From NCBI RefSeq assembly GCF_003259225.1, contig NZ_QHJF01000019.1:1-64000 (forward strand): DNA of 64,000 bases, in the 5' to 3' direction. The stretch is from Marinomonas arctica (GTDB lineage Bacteria > Pseudomonadota > Gammaproteobacteria > Pseudomonadales > Marinomonadaceae). Both the position numbers and the translations under genes were made by a program. Position 1 is the stretch's first letter; each line of letters starts with the position of its first letter. Below are positions 46,522 through 56,042 of the stretch, in pieces. Under the pieces are notes generated by a model, which was given only the letters and a program-made list of their open reading frames with translations, was not told where the DNA came from and did not search any database.

Positions 46522-47718
46522 ATGGGGCTTAGAAAAGTACTTGATAAAATCGAACCTGAATTTCATTCAGGTGGAAAATACGAAAAGTGGTATGCGCTTT
46601 TTGAAGCGGTAGATACTATTTTTTACCGTCCAAGTTCAGTGACCAAAAATGGTTCCCATGTTCGTGATGCGGTGGATATGAAACGCATTATGATTTTGGT
46701 GTGGATGTGTACATTTCCAGCAATGTTTTTCGGTATGTACAACATTGGTTTTCAAGCCAATACGGCTATGGACGCCATGGGTGTTACAGCGGCAGATTCT
46801 TGGCGCCACGGCATTATTGGCAGTCTAACCAACTATGATGCTTCCAGCATATGGGACAACATGATTTACGGCGCAATGTACTTTTTGCCTGTTTATCTTG
46901 TGACTTTCGTTGTAGGTGGTTTCTGGGAAGTATTGTTTGCGTCTGTGCGTAAACATGAAGTTAACGAAGGTTTCTTTGTTACCTCAATCTTGTTCTCCTT
47001 ATCTTTGCCTGCGACTGTGCCTTTATGGCAAGTAGCTTTGGGTATCACCTTTGGTGTGGTATTGGCGAAAGAAGTGTTTGGTGGAACGGGTAAAAACTTC
47101 CTTAACCCTGCTTTGGCTGGTCGTGCCTTTTTGTTCTTCGCGTACCCTGCTTCTATGTCAGGTGATACGGTGTGGACAGCGGTTGACGGGTTTTCTGGTG
47201 CAACAGCATTGAGCCAATTGGCTGCAGATGGTGTTCCTGGTCTAACCGTTGCTTGGTCTGATGCGTTTTTTGGATTTATCCAAGGTTCAATGGGTGAGAC
47301 ATCCACACTGGCTATTTTGATCGGCGGTGGTGCGTTGTTGATCATGCGAATTGCTGCATGGCGCATTGTGGCTGGGGTTATGCTGGGTATGGTTCTAACT
47401 TCTGGGCTATTGAACTTCATTGGCTCCGATACTAACCCGATGTTTGCAACGCCTTGGTACTGGCATCTTGTCTTGGGTGGATTTGCCTTTGGTATGATGT
47501 ACATGGCAACCGATCCTGTGTCTGCATCAATGACGAATCGTGGTAAGTGGTTCTATGGCGCATTGATTGGTTTGATGGTTGTGCTGATTCGTGTTGTTAA
47601 CCCTGCGTACCCAGAAGGTATGATGTTGGCAATTTTGTTCGCGAATTTGTTTGCGCCATTTATTGACCACTTTGTTGTTCAGGCGAACATTAAACGGAGG
47701 ATTGCACGCAATGGCTAG
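46522..47718 (+). CDS. nqrB: Na+-NQR subunit B
   Basis: 398 residues, ten or so membrane helices. Carries the covalent FMN attachment motif SGAT at Ser225-Thr228, so FMN is linked by ApbE to Thr228, and binds riboflavin. Key membrane path for Na+. Overlaps nqrC by 8 nt. Confidence 0.96.
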   Translation: MGLRKVLDKIEPEFHSGGKYEKWYALFEAVDTIFYRPSSVTKNGSHVRDAVDMKRIMILVWMCTFPAMFFGMYNIGFQANTAMDAMGVTAADSWRHGIIGSLTNYDASSIWDNMIYGAMYFLPVYLVTFVVGGFWEVLFASVRKHEVNEGFFVTSILFSLSLPATVPLWQVALGITFGVVLAKEVFGGTGKNFLNPALAGRAFLFFAYPASMSGDTVWTAVDGFSGATALSQLAADGVPGLTVAWSDAFFGFIQGSMGETSTLAILIGGGALLIMRIAAWRIVAGVMLGMVLTSGLLNFIGSDTNPMFATPWYWHLVLGGFAFGMMYMATDPVSASMTNRGKWFYGALIGLMVVLIRVVNPAYPEGMMLAILFANLFAPFIDHFVVQANIKRRIARNG

Positions 47719-48511
47719 CAGTAACGATAGTATTAAAAAGACCATTATAGTTGCTTTATCTTTGTGTTTGGTTTGTTCTATTTTTGTTGCAGCCGCAGCA
47801 GTAGGTCTTAAGCCTATACAGAACACCAATAAAGATTTAGACCGTAAACGTAATATTTTGTCGGCGGCTGGCATGCTTGAGTCAGGCAAGTCTGTTGACG
47901 AGATTTTCGAAACGGTTGAAACGCGTATTGTTAACCTACAAACAGGTGCATTCGCAACGGAAGAGGAAATGAAAGAGGCTGGCATTAATGTCGCGACTTT
48001 CAATCAGCAAGCAGCGGCGAAAGACCCTAATTTGTCCATTGCTCTAAAAGCTGAGGAAGACCCAGCAAGTATTAAGCGTCGTGCCAATTTTTCGGCGGTT
48101 TATCTTGTGAAGTCGGGTGATACGATTGAGCGTATCATTCTACCTGTTCATGGTTATGGCTTATGGTCAACTATGTACGGCTTTATGGCTTTGCAAAGCG
48201 ATTTCAATACAGTGCTTGGCTTTGGTTTTTACGACCAAGCTGAAACACCTGGATTAGGTGGCGAAGTAGATAACCCTAACTGGAAAGCTTTGTGGAAAGA
48301 CAAGAAAGTTTACAACGACGAAGGCGAAGCGGTTATTCAGCTTGCTAAAGGTGGTGTAGACAGTTCTGATCCTAAGGCAATGTATAAAGTAGATGGTCTA
48401 TCTGGTGCAACATTGACAAGTCGTGGGGTAACTCATCTTGTTCAATACTGGTTGGGGAAAGATGGTTTTGGACCGTTCTTGTCACAGCTACGTAGTGAAG
48501 GAGTTCAATAA
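47711..48511 (+). CDS. nqrC: Na+-NQR subunit C
   Basis: 266 residues. One N-terminal membrane helix ([23 protein letters not shown]) and a periplasmic FMN-binding domain with covalent attachment motif SGAT (Ser231-Thr234, in [11 protein letters not shown]). Start fixed by GGAGG upstream of the ATG at 47711, inside the end of nqrB. Its stop shares one base with the nqrD ATG (TAATG). Confidence 0.96.
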   Translation: MASSNDSIKKTIIVALSLCLVCSIFVAAAAVGLKPIQNTNKDLDRKRNILSAAGMLESGKSVDEIFETVETRIVNLQTGAFATEEEMKEAGINVATFNQQAAAKDPNLSIALKAEEDPASIKRRANFSAVYLVKSGDTIERIILPVHGYGLWSTMYGFMALQSDFNTVLGFGFYDQAETPGLGGEVDNPNWKALWKDKKVYNDEGEAVIQLAKGGVDSSDPKAMYKVDGLSGATLTSRGVTHLVQYWLGKDGFGPFLSQLRSEGVQ

Positions 48512-49173
48512 TGTCTGATGTGAAAAAAGTCCTCTTTGGGCCGATTCTTGCGAACAACCCAATCGCCTTGCAGATATTGGGTATTTGTTCTGCATTGGCG
48601 GTGACGAGCAGTTTGAGTGTTAGTTTGGTTATGGCGATCGCCTTGACCTTGGTAACGGCTTTCTCCAGCTTCTTTATTGCGATTATTCGTAATCACATAC
48701 CGAATAGTATTCGTATTATCGTACAGATGATCATTATTGCCTCTTTGGTAATTGTGGTTGATCAGATTCTGAAAGCGTTTGCTTTTGAAATCAGTAAGCA
48801 GTTGTCCGTGTTTGTCGGTCTTATCATTACAAACTGTATCGTAATGGGACGTGCTGAAGCATTTGCCATGAAAAACGGACCGGTAATGAGCTTTGTAGAC
48901 GGTATTGGTAACGGTTTGGGCTACAGTGCGATGTTGATCGTGGTGGCGTTCTTCCGTGAACTTTTCGGTGCAGGTAAATTGTTTGGCGTTGAGATTTTTG
49001 CGACGGTACAAAACGGTGGTTGGTATCAGCCGAATGGTTTGATGTTGCTTCCGCCTAGTGCATTCTTCGTAATTGGCTTGGTTATTTGGGCTTTGCGTGC
49101 TTATAAGAAAGAGCAAGTTGAAGCGCCAGAGTTTAAAATTGCGGCAAATTCTCGTTCTCAGGAGGCGCTATAA
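48511..49173 (+). CDS. nqrD: Na+-NQR subunit D
   Basis: 220 residues, six membrane helices. Forms, with NqrE, the pseudo-symmetric membrane core that holds the iron centre (2Fe-2S in recent structures) between conserved cysteines; one is in [14 protein letters not shown], another in [11 protein letters not shown]. Coupled to nqrC and abutting nqrE. Confidence 0.95.
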   Translation: MSDVKKVLFGPILANNPIALQILGICSALAVTSSLSVSLVMAIALTLVTAFSSFFIAIIRNHIPNSIRIIVQMIIIASLVIVVDQILKAFAFEISKQLSVFVGLIITNCIVMGRAEAFAMKNGPVMSFVDGIGNGLGYSAMLIVVAFFRELFGAGKLFGVEIFATVQNGGWYQPNGLMLLPPSAFFVIGLVIWALRAYKKEQVEAPEFKIAANSRSQEAL

Positions 49174-49782
49174 ATGGAACATTTAATTAGTCTGTTTATT
49201 AAGGCCGTTTTTGTTGAAAACATGGCATTGGCATTCTTCCTAGGTATGTGTACTTTTTTAGCATTGTCTAAAAAAGTAGAAACAGCGATAGGTTTGGGTA
49301 TTGCCGTTGTGGTGGTTTTGGCGATTACTGTGCCACTGAACAACTTGTTGTATCAAAATCTTTTGGCAGATGGTGCTCTTGAGTGGGCCGGTTTGGGTGG
49401 TGTTGATTTAAGCTTCCTAGGTTTGTTGAGCTACATTGGTGTTATCGCCGCTGTGGTTCAGATACTAGAGATGACACTAGACAAGTACATGCCTGCTTTG
49501 TACAACGCACTGGGCGTTTTCTTGCCGTTGATTACAGTAAACTGTGCCATCATGGGTGCTTCTTTGTTCATGGTGGAACGAGACTATAACTTCAGTGAAA
49601 GTCTTGTTTACGGTGTAGGTGCTGGTGTTGGTTGGGCGCTTGCTATTGCTGCGCTAGCTGGTATTCGGGAGAAACTTAAATATTCAGATGTTCCTGCAGG
49701 ATTGCGTGGTCTTGGTATCACTTTTATCACTGTTGGTCTGATGAGTTTAGGTTTTATGTCATTTTCGGGTGTGCAGCTTTAA
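49174..49782 (+). CDS. nqrE: Na+-NQR subunit E
   Basis: 202 residues, six membrane helices, homologous to NqrD with opposite topology. Conserved cysteines in [13 protein letters not shown] and [13 protein letters not shown] are expected iron ligands. Starts at the base after the nqrD stop. Confidence 0.95.
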   Translation: MEHLISLFIKAVFVENMALAFFLGMCTFLALSKKVETAIGLGIAVVVVLAITVPLNNLLYQNLLADGALEWAGLGGVDLSFLGLLSYIGVIAAVVQILEMTLDKYMPALYNALGVFLPLITVNCAIMGASLFMVERDYNFSESLVYGVGAGVGWALAIAALAGIREKLKYSDVPAGLRGLGITFITVGLMSLGFMSFSGVQL

Positions 49783-49824
49783 TCGGCCGCACATTTAGAC
49801 AACCAAGAATAAGGTTTAACTAAC

Positions 49825-51051
49825 ATGGTCAACTTAGAAATTATTCTAGGTGTGGTGATGTTCACGGCTATCGTGCTTGCGTTAGTGGCAATTATCCTTG
49901 CCGCTCGTGCACGCTTGGTAAGTACTGGTGACGTTACAATCCGCATCAATGGTGAAAAAGAAGTGACTGCGCCCGCAGGTGGTAAGTTGCTTCAAACATT
50001 AGCAAACAGTGGTATCTTTCTATCGTCCGCATGCGGTGGTGGTGGTACTTGTGCTCAGTGTAAATGTAAGGTTATGAGCGGTGGTGGCTCTATGCTTTCC
50101 ACGGAACAATCTCACTTCACGCGTCGCGATGAAAAAGAAGGCTACCGTCTATCTTGTCAGGTTTCTGTGAAACAGGACATGGATGTAGAAGTGCCTGAAG
50201 AGGTGTTTGGTGTTAAAGCATGGGAATGTACGGTTGAGTCTAACCCTAACGTAGCGACCTTTATTAAAGAGTTGACGTTGAAATTGCCTGAAGGCGAAAA
50301 CGTTAACTTCCGTGCAGGTGGTTATGTTCAGTTGGAAGCGCCGGCTCACACTGTGCATTACAAAGATTTTGATATCGAAGAAGAGTATCGCGGTGATTGG
50401 GATAAGTTTAACCTTTGGAAGTTTGTTTCTAAGGTAGATGAAACCGTTATTCGTGCTTATTCAATGGCGAACTACCCTGAAGAAAGAGGCATTGTTAAGT
50501 TTAATATTCGTATTGCTTCTCCGCCGCCAGGAAAAGATGATTTACCTCCAGGTCAAATGTCATCTTACGTGTTCAGTCTTAAGCCAGGCGATAAGATCAA
50601 AGTGTACGGTCCTTTTGGTGAGTTCTTCGCTAAAGATACAGACGCTGAAATGGTGTTTGTAGGGGGCGGTGCAGGTATGGCGCCAATGCGCTCTCATATT
50701 TTTGATCAGCTTAAGCGTTTGAATTCTAAGCGTAAAATTTCTTTCTGGTACGGTGCTCGTAGTGTTCGTGAAGCATTTTATGTGGAAGAGTACGATAAGC
50801 TTCAAGAAGAAAATGAAAACTTTGAATGGCATTTGGCACTTTCTGATCCTCAGCCAGAAGATAACTGGAAAGGCAAAACTGGATTTATCCATAATGTCCT
50901 TTATGAAAGTTATCTAAAAGATCATCCAGCGCCAGAAGATTGTGAGTTCTACATGTGTGGACCTCCAATGATGAACGCGTCTGTGATCAAAATGTTAGAA
51001 GATCTAGGTGTCGAAAAAGAAAACATTTTGCTTGATGATTTCGGTGGCTAG
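49825..51051 (+). CDS. nqrF: Na+-NQR subunit F (NADH-oxidising subunit)
   Basis: 408 residues. One N-terminal membrane helix, then a [2Fe-2S] ferredoxin domain with Cys70, Cys76, Cys79 and Cys111, then a ferredoxin-reductase-type FAD domain (RAYSMANYP) and NADH domain ([32 protein letters not shown]). Site of electron entry. A terminator hairpin follows its stop, before apbE. Confidence 0.96.
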   Translation: MVNLEIILGVVMFTAIVLALVAIILAARARLVSTGDVTIRINGEKEVTAPAGGKLLQTLANSGIFLSSACGGGGTCAQCKCKVMSGGGSMLSTEQSHFTRRDEKEGYRLSCQVSVKQDMDVEVPEEVFGVKAWECTVESNPNVATFIKELTLKLPEGENVNFRAGGYVQLEAPAHTVHYKDFDIEEEYRGDWDKFNLWKFVSKVDETVIRAYSMANYPEERGIVKFNIRIASPPPGKDDLPPGQMSSYVFSLKPGDKIKVYGPFGEFFAKDTDAEMVFVGGGAGMAPMRSHIFDQLKRLNSKRKISFWYGARSVREAFYVEEYDKLQEENENFEWHLALSDPQPEDNWKGKTGFIHNVLYESYLKDHPAPEDCEFYMCGPPMMNASVIKMLEDLGVEKENILLDDFGG

Positions 51052-51059
51052 CACCTGAT

Positions 51060-51090
51060 AAAGACCCACCATCTGGTGGGTCTTTGTTTT
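51060..51090 (+). terminator. Terminator or attenuator between nqrF and apbE
   Basis: Stem AAAGACCCACCA/TGGTGGGTCTTT (51060-51071 with 51074-51085), then TTTGTTTT. The U-run is interrupted by G. It lies between genes that belong to the same assembly pathway, so partial read-through could set apbE level. Confidence 0.8.
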
Positions 51091-51113
51091 ATTGGCAATT
51101 AAAAAGACTCTTT

Positions 51114-52127
51114 ATGCGTAAAAAAATACTGTTCCCAGTTTTCCTACTTATTATTGTTGCCGTTTTTTATAGACTTTCCGTGTTTACGCCAGAATTAGTG
51201 AGTTTCTCTGGCCCAACAATGGGGACAACTTATACGGTTAAATTTTATACCACGGAAGAGGTTGAAAACCCTTGGGATCTAAAAGATGACGTTGATGCTG
51301 TCTTGGTAAGGGTCAACAAGCTTATGTCGACCTACGATCCGAATTCTGAGTTGTCTGAATTTAACAAATTAACGGCAGGACAATCACTCACGGTAAGTGA
51401 AGAGATGGCTTACGTTATTGATAAAGCTTTGCTCTTAAGTCGCATGACCGGTGGTGAGTATGATGTGACGATTGGTCCTTTGGTGAATCTCTGGGGGTTT
51501 GGTCCAGGAAAACGAGAAGATAAGGTGCCAACTGAAGCGGAGATAGAAGCGGCCAAATCGAGAGTAGGTTATCAATTTTTAACGCTTGATGGTCTTCGTT
51601 TAAGCAAAGAAAAAGATATTTATGTGGATTTGTCATCCATTGCAAAAGGGTATGGCGTTGATGCTGTGGCCAAAGTTTTGCAGGACAAAGGAATTGAAAG
51701 CTACTTGGTTGAAGTCGGTGGTGAGATTTCGTCAAAAGGCGTGAAACCGGATGGTTCGCCTTGGCGTGTAGCCATTGAAAGTCCGGCTGGTGGTCATAAT
51801 ATTGCAGACAGAATTATAGATGTAACCAACATAGCGTTGGCGACATCGGGCGATTATCGAAATTATTTTGAACAAAATGGTGTGCGTTATTCCCATACTA
51901 TAAGTCCGCTTACGGGAAGGCCGATTACACATCGTTTGGTATCTGTTACTGTGGTAGATACAACCACAACGATGGCCGATGGTCTTGCTACCGCCATTAC
52001 GGTGCTTGGACCGGAAAAGGGCTATGAGTTTGCGCAAGAGAATGGTATTGCCGCTTATTTGCTGGTGAAAACGGATTTTGGTTTTGAAGAGCGTCCATCG
52101 GATGCCTTTAAGCCTTACTTAAAGTAA
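51114..52127 (+). CDS. apbE: FAD:protein FMN transferase
   Basis: 337 residues. Attaches FMN to threonines of NqrB and NqrC. ApbE fold with SGPTMGTTYTVKFYT, ISSIAKGYGVDAVAKVLQ-type segment (DLSSIAKGYGVDAVA), VEVGGEISSKGV and TMADGLATAITVLG. The N-terminal hydrophobic helix (about 5-20) has no lipobox cysteine, so this copy looks membrane-anchored rather than a lipoprotein. ATG 51114 chosen; an upstream start would fall within the terminator. Followed by nqrM. Confidence 0.93.
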   Translation: MRKKILFPVFLLIIVAVFYRLSVFTPELVSFSGPTMGTTYTVKFYTTEEVENPWDLKDDVDAVLVRVNKLMSTYDPNSELSEFNKLTAGQSLTVSEEMAYVIDKALLLSRMTGGEYDVTIGPLVNLWGFGPGKREDKVPTEAEIEAAKSRVGYQFLTLDGLRLSKEKDIYVDLSSIAKGYGVDAVAKVLQDKGIESYLVEVGGEISSKGVKPDGSPWRVAIESPAGGHNIADRIIDVTNIALATSGDYRNYFEQNGVRYSHTISPLTGRPITHRLVSVTVVDTTTTMADGLATAITVLGPEKGYEFAQENGIAAYLLVKTDFGFEERPSDAFKPYLK

Positions 52128-52167
52128 GTGAGCTATTTTTTGTATTTTTGTTTATAGGAGAAAAGTT

Positions 52168-52401
52168 ATGTTGACGATTGTTTTAGCATTTGTCCTTATG
52201 CTTTTGTTGGTTACTGCTATGTCTGTTGGTGTCTTGATGGGAAGAAAGCCAATTTCTGGCTCGTGCGGTGGTATGAGTGCATTAGGCATGGAAGTGGCTT
52301 GCGATATTTGTGGTGGCGATAAAGGTAAGTGTGAAAAAGAGACAAAAAAGAATGTCGCCGAGAAGGTCTCTGATGACACATTTTATGACGCAACGAAATA
52401 A
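52168..52401 (+). CDS. nqrM: Na+-NQR maturation protein NqrM
   Basis: 77 residues. One membrane helix, then four cysteines (Cys33, Cys45, Cys48, Cys55) in CGGMSALGMEVACDICGG. NqrM is needed for iron insertion between NqrD and NqrE. AGGAG precedes the ATG. Lies between apbE and sthA, 41 nt after apbE. Confidence 0.94.
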   Translation: MLTIVLAFVLMLLLVTAMSVGVLMGRKPISGSCGGMSALGMEVACDICGGDKGKCEKETKKNVAEKVSDDTFYDATK

Positions 52402-52422
52402 TTGAATAGTGAAGAGGGTGTT

Positions 52423-53817
52423 ATGACAACAAGACATTATGATGTTGTGGTTTTGGGTACGGGCCCTGCGGGAGAAGGCGCGGCGATGAGTGCCGCGAAG
52501 GCAGGCAAAAAAGTGGCGGTTATTGAAGCCAGTTCACAAGTCGGCGGAAGTTGTACGCATTTAGGGACTATTCCATCAAAAGCCTTGCGTCATGCTGTTA
52601 AAGAGATTATTGCCTTTAACACCAATCCTATGTTCCGTGATATTGGTGAACCTCGTTGGTTTTCATTTCCGAAAGTGTTGGATCGAGCAAACCGTGTTAT
52701 TGATAAGCAGGTTATGGGGCGTACTGAATATTACGCACGTAACCGCATTGATATTTATTTTGGGCGTGGTAAGTTCAAAGATGTGAACACCATCGAAGTA
52801 AATACGTATGAAAAAGGGCCGGAATTACTGGTGGCCAAAAAAGTGGTGATCGCTACGGGTTCTCGCCCATACCGACCAACCAATATTGATTTTTCCCATC
52901 CTCGTATCTATTGCTCTGATACTATTTTGAGTTTGAGTCATACTCCTCGTTCTTTGATTATTTATGGTGCGGGTGTTATTGGGTGTGAGTACGCGTCGAT
53001 TTTCTGCGGATTGGGTGTTCGAGTTGAACTGATTAACCCAGCGAAAAAATTGTTAAGTTTCCTAGATGACGAGATTACCGATGCCTTGAGTTACCACCTT
53101 CGTGATGGTGGTGTGCTGATTCGTCATAATGAAACCTATGATTCTGTTGAGACAACAGAGCGTGGTGTTGTGATGCATATGGCGTCAGGCAAGAAGATAC
53201 GTGCTGATGCATTGCTGTTTTGTAATGGGCGTTCTGGTAATACCGACAATTTAGGTTTAGAGGCGATTGGCTTAGAGGCCAATGCACGTGGCCAGTTAGC
53301 GGTAAATGACACGTATCAAACTCAGGTTGAGAGTGTTTATGCGGCTGGTGATGTCATTGGTTGGCCAAGTTTGGCAAGTGCTGCTTACGATCAAGGGCGT
53401 GCAGCGGCAGCCAACATGTTTGGTCTAGCAGGTGGGGAATTCATTAGTGAAGTGCCGACAGGTATTTACACTATTCCTGAGATCAGTTCTGTTGGTAAAA
53501 CAGAAGCTGAACTGACCGCTGAAAAAGTGCCTTATGAAGTGGGTCGTGCTTTCTTTAAAAACACAGCTCGCGCTCAAATCACTGGCGAAGCCGTAGGGAT
53601 GTTGAAAATACTGTTTCATCGTGAGTCACTTGAGTTATTGGGTATTCACTGTTTTGGTGACCAAGCATCAGAGATTGTTCATATCGGACAAGCTATTATG
53701 AAGCAGCCAGGCAAGCAGAATACTTTGAAGTATTTTTTAAATACTACGTTTAACTATCCGACCATGGCTGAGGCTTATCGTGTTGCGGCGTTAAATGGAT
53801 TCAACCGCGTTTTTTAG
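52423..53817 (+). CDS. sthA: Soluble pyridine nucleotide transhydrogenase
   Basis: 464 residues. Flavoprotein that balances NADPH and NAD+. FAD site [19 protein letters not shown]; the disulfide region reads [16 protein letters not shown], where the second redox cysteine is Thr, the mark of SthA versus lipoamide dehydrogenase. NAD(P) site [14 protein letters not shown] and [20 protein letters not shown] follow. Start at 52423 after AGAGGGTG; a 7-residue upstream extension is less likely. Ends the nqr-associated unit at a strong terminator. Confidence 0.94.
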   Translation: MTTRHYDVVVLGTGPAGEGAAMSAAKAGKKVAVIEASSQVGGSCTHLGTIPSKALRHAVKEIIAFNTNPMFRDIGEPRWFSFPKVLDRANRVIDKQVMGRTEYYARNRIDIYFGRGKFKDVNTIEVNTYEKGPELLVAKKVVIATGSRPYRPTNIDFSHPRIYCSDTILSLSHTPRSLIIYGAGVIGCEYASIFCGLGVRVELINPAKKLLSFLDDEITDALSYHLRDGGVLIRHNETYDSVETTERGVVMHMASGKKIRADALLFCNGRSGNTDNLGLEAIGLEANARGQLAVNDTYQTQVESVYAAGDVIGWPSLASAAYDQGRAAAANMFGLAGGEFISEVPTGIYTIPEISSVGKTEAELTAEKVPYEVGRAFFKNTARAQITGEAVGMLKILFHRESLELLGIHCFGDQASEIVHIGQAIMKQPGKQNTLKYFLNTTFNYPTMAEAYRVAALNGFNRVF

Positions 53818-53836
53818 TCGCACAGAATAGAGAAAT

Positions 53837-53866
53837 AAAAATGCCCACTTTGAAGTGGGCATTTTT
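53837..53866. terminator. Terminator after sthA
   Basis: 14-bp stem AAAAATGCCCACTT/AAGTGGGCATTTTT (53837-53850 with 53853-53866). Symmetric, so it can serve the convergent hpt gene also. Confidence 0.9.
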
Positions 53867-53910
53867 GTTGGCTAATCATAACTTAATGAATTTTTAATCT
53901 CTTAGTCAGC

Positions 53911-54462
53911 TTAGCTGCCTTTGATGGCATAAATGCCTTTCAGGTTTCTGAAAAAGCCTTTGTAATCCATGCCATAACCAAATAAAAATCTATCTGCTAC
54001 CTCTGTACCAATATAATCAGGTGTCATATTTGTTTTGCGATCGTGCAGTTTGTTGATCACGGTGGCAGTGTATACACTACTGGTTCCCTGTTGTTCCAGC
54101 CAGTTTACGATAGCTTGCAGCGTGTGGCCTTGGTCAAAAATATCGTCAATGACCAATATGTGTCTGTTTTTTAGGCTGGTTTGCGGGTAGCTTAGCCAGT
54201 TTAGAGAGGCGCCTTCGGTTTCCATTCCATAACGTGTCGCATGGATGTAGTCTAATTCTAATGGAAAATGTAAGCGTTCTATTAGGGCGGCCGTTGGAAT
54301 AAGTCCACCGTTCATTACGCACAGAACAAGAGGCATTTTATCAGCGAGATCGGCTGAAATCTGAGATGCCATTTTATCAAGGGCTTCATTGAGTTTTACT
54401 TCGTCGACTAAGCAATCCGCTTCATCTAAAATTTTGTTTAGGTCGTTGATTGTATTCGTCAT
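53911..54462 (-). CDS. hpt: Hypoxanthine-guanine phosphoribosyltransferase
   Basis: 183 residues. Type I PRTase fold; the PRPP-binding motif is HILVIDDIFDQGHTLQAI, with the flexible-loop region after TRYGMETEGASLNW. Salvages hypoxanthine or guanine to the nucleotide. The neighbouring yihY-like gene is upstream by ~40 bp on the same strand. Substrate range (hypoxanthine versus guanine) cannot be told from sequence. Confidence 0.9.
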   Translation of the reverse strand: MTNTINDLNKILDEADCLVDEVKLNEALDKMASQISADLADKMPLVLCVMNGGLIPTAALIERLHFPLELDYIHATRYGMETEGASLNWLSYPQTSLKNRHILVIDDIFDQGHTLQAIVNWLEQQGTSSVYTATVINKLHDRKTNMTPDYIGTEVADRFLFGYGMDYKGFFRNLKGIYAIKGS

Positions 54463-54501
54463 GGTAAGCCCTATTGTGAAAAAAATTGGCGGGATTTTAC
54501 A

Positions 54502-55362
54502 TTAATCCTGACCAGATGCTAAGTTTTTCTGTTGAGAAGTGTGCTTTATGTTATGCAAGGTGGCGCACAGGCAGATTGAAGCGAGTACAACAAGCCACGA
54601 GCTTTGTAGCCAGACAAGAAAAATGGGTATGGCTGCAAACGCACCATAAACGACCTGATAGCCTGCAAAAAACTGCGCGAACGAGCCAAATAGGGTGTTT
54701 AATAAGTACAGACCCACGCTGCCAGCAAAAGCCGAGATGGCTGCCCACTTTGCCGATACTTCAGCATTCGGTGTTAAAAAATTCAGTGTGAACAACATCA
54801 AGAAGTAGAGAATGATGCTGCCAAGCTCTAATAGATTATCAAGCCAAGCATTTGTTTGTACCCCATATATCTGCATGGATATAAGTGTGCCGTATAGGCT
54901 TAACGATGAGGCAAAAATAATGGGGCCTAATGTGAGAATGGCCCAGTAAGTGAGCAGTCTTTCTCTGATTTTTCGGGCTTTCTTGATTTCCCAAATTGAT
55001 TGAACGCTACTTTCAAAGCTGTTGAGCAACAATAGGGCGGTAACAAATAGGGCGATCAGGCCAGCCACAGGCAGATTTTTCGTTTGTGCTGAAAATTTAA
55101 TGAGGTAAGGCATCATGATGTCACTGGAGCCTGGTGCAAGGTGTTGCTCAATGAGTTTAAATAATTGAGTTTGCATTGACTCAAGAGCTGGCGTGAAGCT
55201 GAGTATGCCTACAATGATGGTGATGATAGGAACCGCAGCTAATAGACTTGATAGTGTAAGTTGTGCCGCCTTTTGTGACAGGTTGCTGTTTTTGAATCTT
55301 GTAATGGTCAAATATCCATAACGTTTGAAGATAAGAAAAAAATACATAAGACGATCGGGCAT
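54502..55362 (-). CDS. YihY/BrkB family inner-membrane protein
   Basis: 286 residues, about six membrane helices. Family marks: N-terminal (A)AQLTLSSLLAAVPIITIIVGILSF, NSFESSVQSIWEIKKARKIRERLLTYWAILTLGPIIF, and YQVVYGAFAAIPIFLVWLQSSWLVVLAS. Often named tRNA-processing RNase BN in old annotation, which is not supported for this family. Function unknown. Followed by hpt. Confidence 0.9.
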   Translation of the reverse strand: MPDRLMYFFLIFKRYGYLTITRFKNSNLSQKAAQLTLSSLLAAVPIITIIVGILSFTPALESMQTQLFKLIEQHLAPGSSDIMMPYLIKFSAQTKNLPVAGLIALFVTALLLLNSFESSVQSIWEIKKARKIRERLLTYWAILTLGPIIFASSLSLYGTLISMQIYGVQTNAWLDNLLELGSIILYFLMLFTLNFLTPNAEVSAKWAAISAFAGSVGLYLLNTLFGSFAQFFAGYQVVYGAFAAIPIFLVWLQSSWLVVLASICLCATLHNIKHTSQQKNLASGQD

Positions 55363-55641
55363 GGTGATGAAACTCTCTTGGTTGAACCGTTACGATATCA
55401 TAGCCTGAGATTTTTTCACGACTCCTAAGCTCTTGGATGGCTTGTTATGCCTAAATTTTTAATGCTAGCTGTTATTTTGGTCTAACTTGTTTTTTGATTT
55501 TTGCATCATGCTTTTCACTGTTTTAAATGTATTTTGCTGATTCGTTTGGCTGTCAGCTTAATTTAAAAAATATCCTTAATCTTCTTTTCAATGCACATTG
55601 CACAAACACAGTGCAAGGTGATTCCTTTTGGCGCACTTAGC
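55363..55641. other. Intergenic region upstream of the small-RNA candidate
   Basis: AT-rich, no gene seen. It holds the inverted repeat TTGCAC-N7-GTGCAA (55598-55603 and 55611-55616), ending about 25 bp before the -35 box of the small-RNA promoter, a reasonable place for an activator or repressor site. Confidence 0.4.
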
Positions 55642-55670
55642 TTGTTTTTTGTTAGGTCTGCTTGTAATAT
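55642..55670 (+). promoter_or_regulatory. Sigma-70 promoter of the small-RNA candidate
   Basis: TTGTTT (55642-55647) - 17 bp - TAATAT (55665-55670). Predicted start near 55677. Confidence 0.5.
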
Positions 55671-55676
55671 TTACCT

Positions 55677-55779
55677 CGTTCCTTTTGTGATATTTGTGCT
55701 GCGGAGTAGTGAATTTTAACTATTCTCGGTTCCTTGGTTGCAAATAGTCATTTTTAGCCCAGTTTTACTGGGCTTTTTT
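55677..55779 (+). ncRNA. Candidate ~100-nt small RNA
   Basis: No plus-strand coding gene lies between the sthA terminator (53866) and this point, yet a good rho-independent terminator is present: AGCCCAG/CTGGGCT (55756-55762 with 55768-55774), loop TTTTA, six T. A promoter lies about 100 bp upstream. An inner stem ACTATT/AATAGT (55719-55724 with 55743-55748) adds structure. Not matched to a known RNA family by eye. The tRNA-Arg promoter begins after it, so it is separate from the tRNA. Confidence 0.45.
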
Positions 55780-55790
55780 ATGTCTATTGG

Positions 55791-55818
55791 TTGACGATTG
55801 CTATTCCATCCCTATAAT
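55791..55818 (+). promoter_or_regulatory. Promoter of tRNA-Arg
   Basis: TTGACG (55791-55796) - 16 bp - TATAAT (55813-55818), 29 bp upstream of the mature tRNA 5' end. Near-consensus. Confidence 0.75.
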
Positions 55819-55847
55819 AGCCCACCACATGAAATGTAATGAGCATA

Positions 55848-55924
55848 GTTCCGTTAGCTCAGTTGGATAGAGCAACCGCCTTCTAAGCGGTAGGTCACTG
55901 GTTCGAATCCAGTACGGAGCACCA
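55848..55924 (+). tRNA. tRNA-Arg (anticodon TCT)
   Basis: 77 nt including encoded CCA. Acceptor GTTCCGT pairs with ACGGAGC (one G-T). Anticodon loop CTTCTAA reads AGA codons. T-loop GGTTCGAATCC is intact. Confidence 0.95.
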
Positions 55925-56042
55925 TTTCAGTCCATTACTTTAATTAATTTTTATTTAGGTTTTGTTGGCTGGTAATTGAATGTATGTCTTGTTAATGACG
56001 AGATTGCCAACAAATTAAAGCAAGTTCCCGAGAGGAAGTTTT

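Noticed and set aside
46893-47504. 203-codon antisense frame within nqrB, and a similar one at 48505-49116 within nqrD
   Set aside because: Low-complexity translations exactly opposite well-conserved membrane-protein genes; no start site or family match.
55628-55645. Possible sigma-54 promoter (TGGC...GC) near the small-RNA candidate
   Set aside because: The GG and GC elements are 8 rather than 10 bases apart; the sigma-70 boxes next to it fit better.
55848-55924. tRNA-Arg as an integration site
   Set aside because: No integrase gene, no repeated tRNA 3' end, and core genes on both sides.
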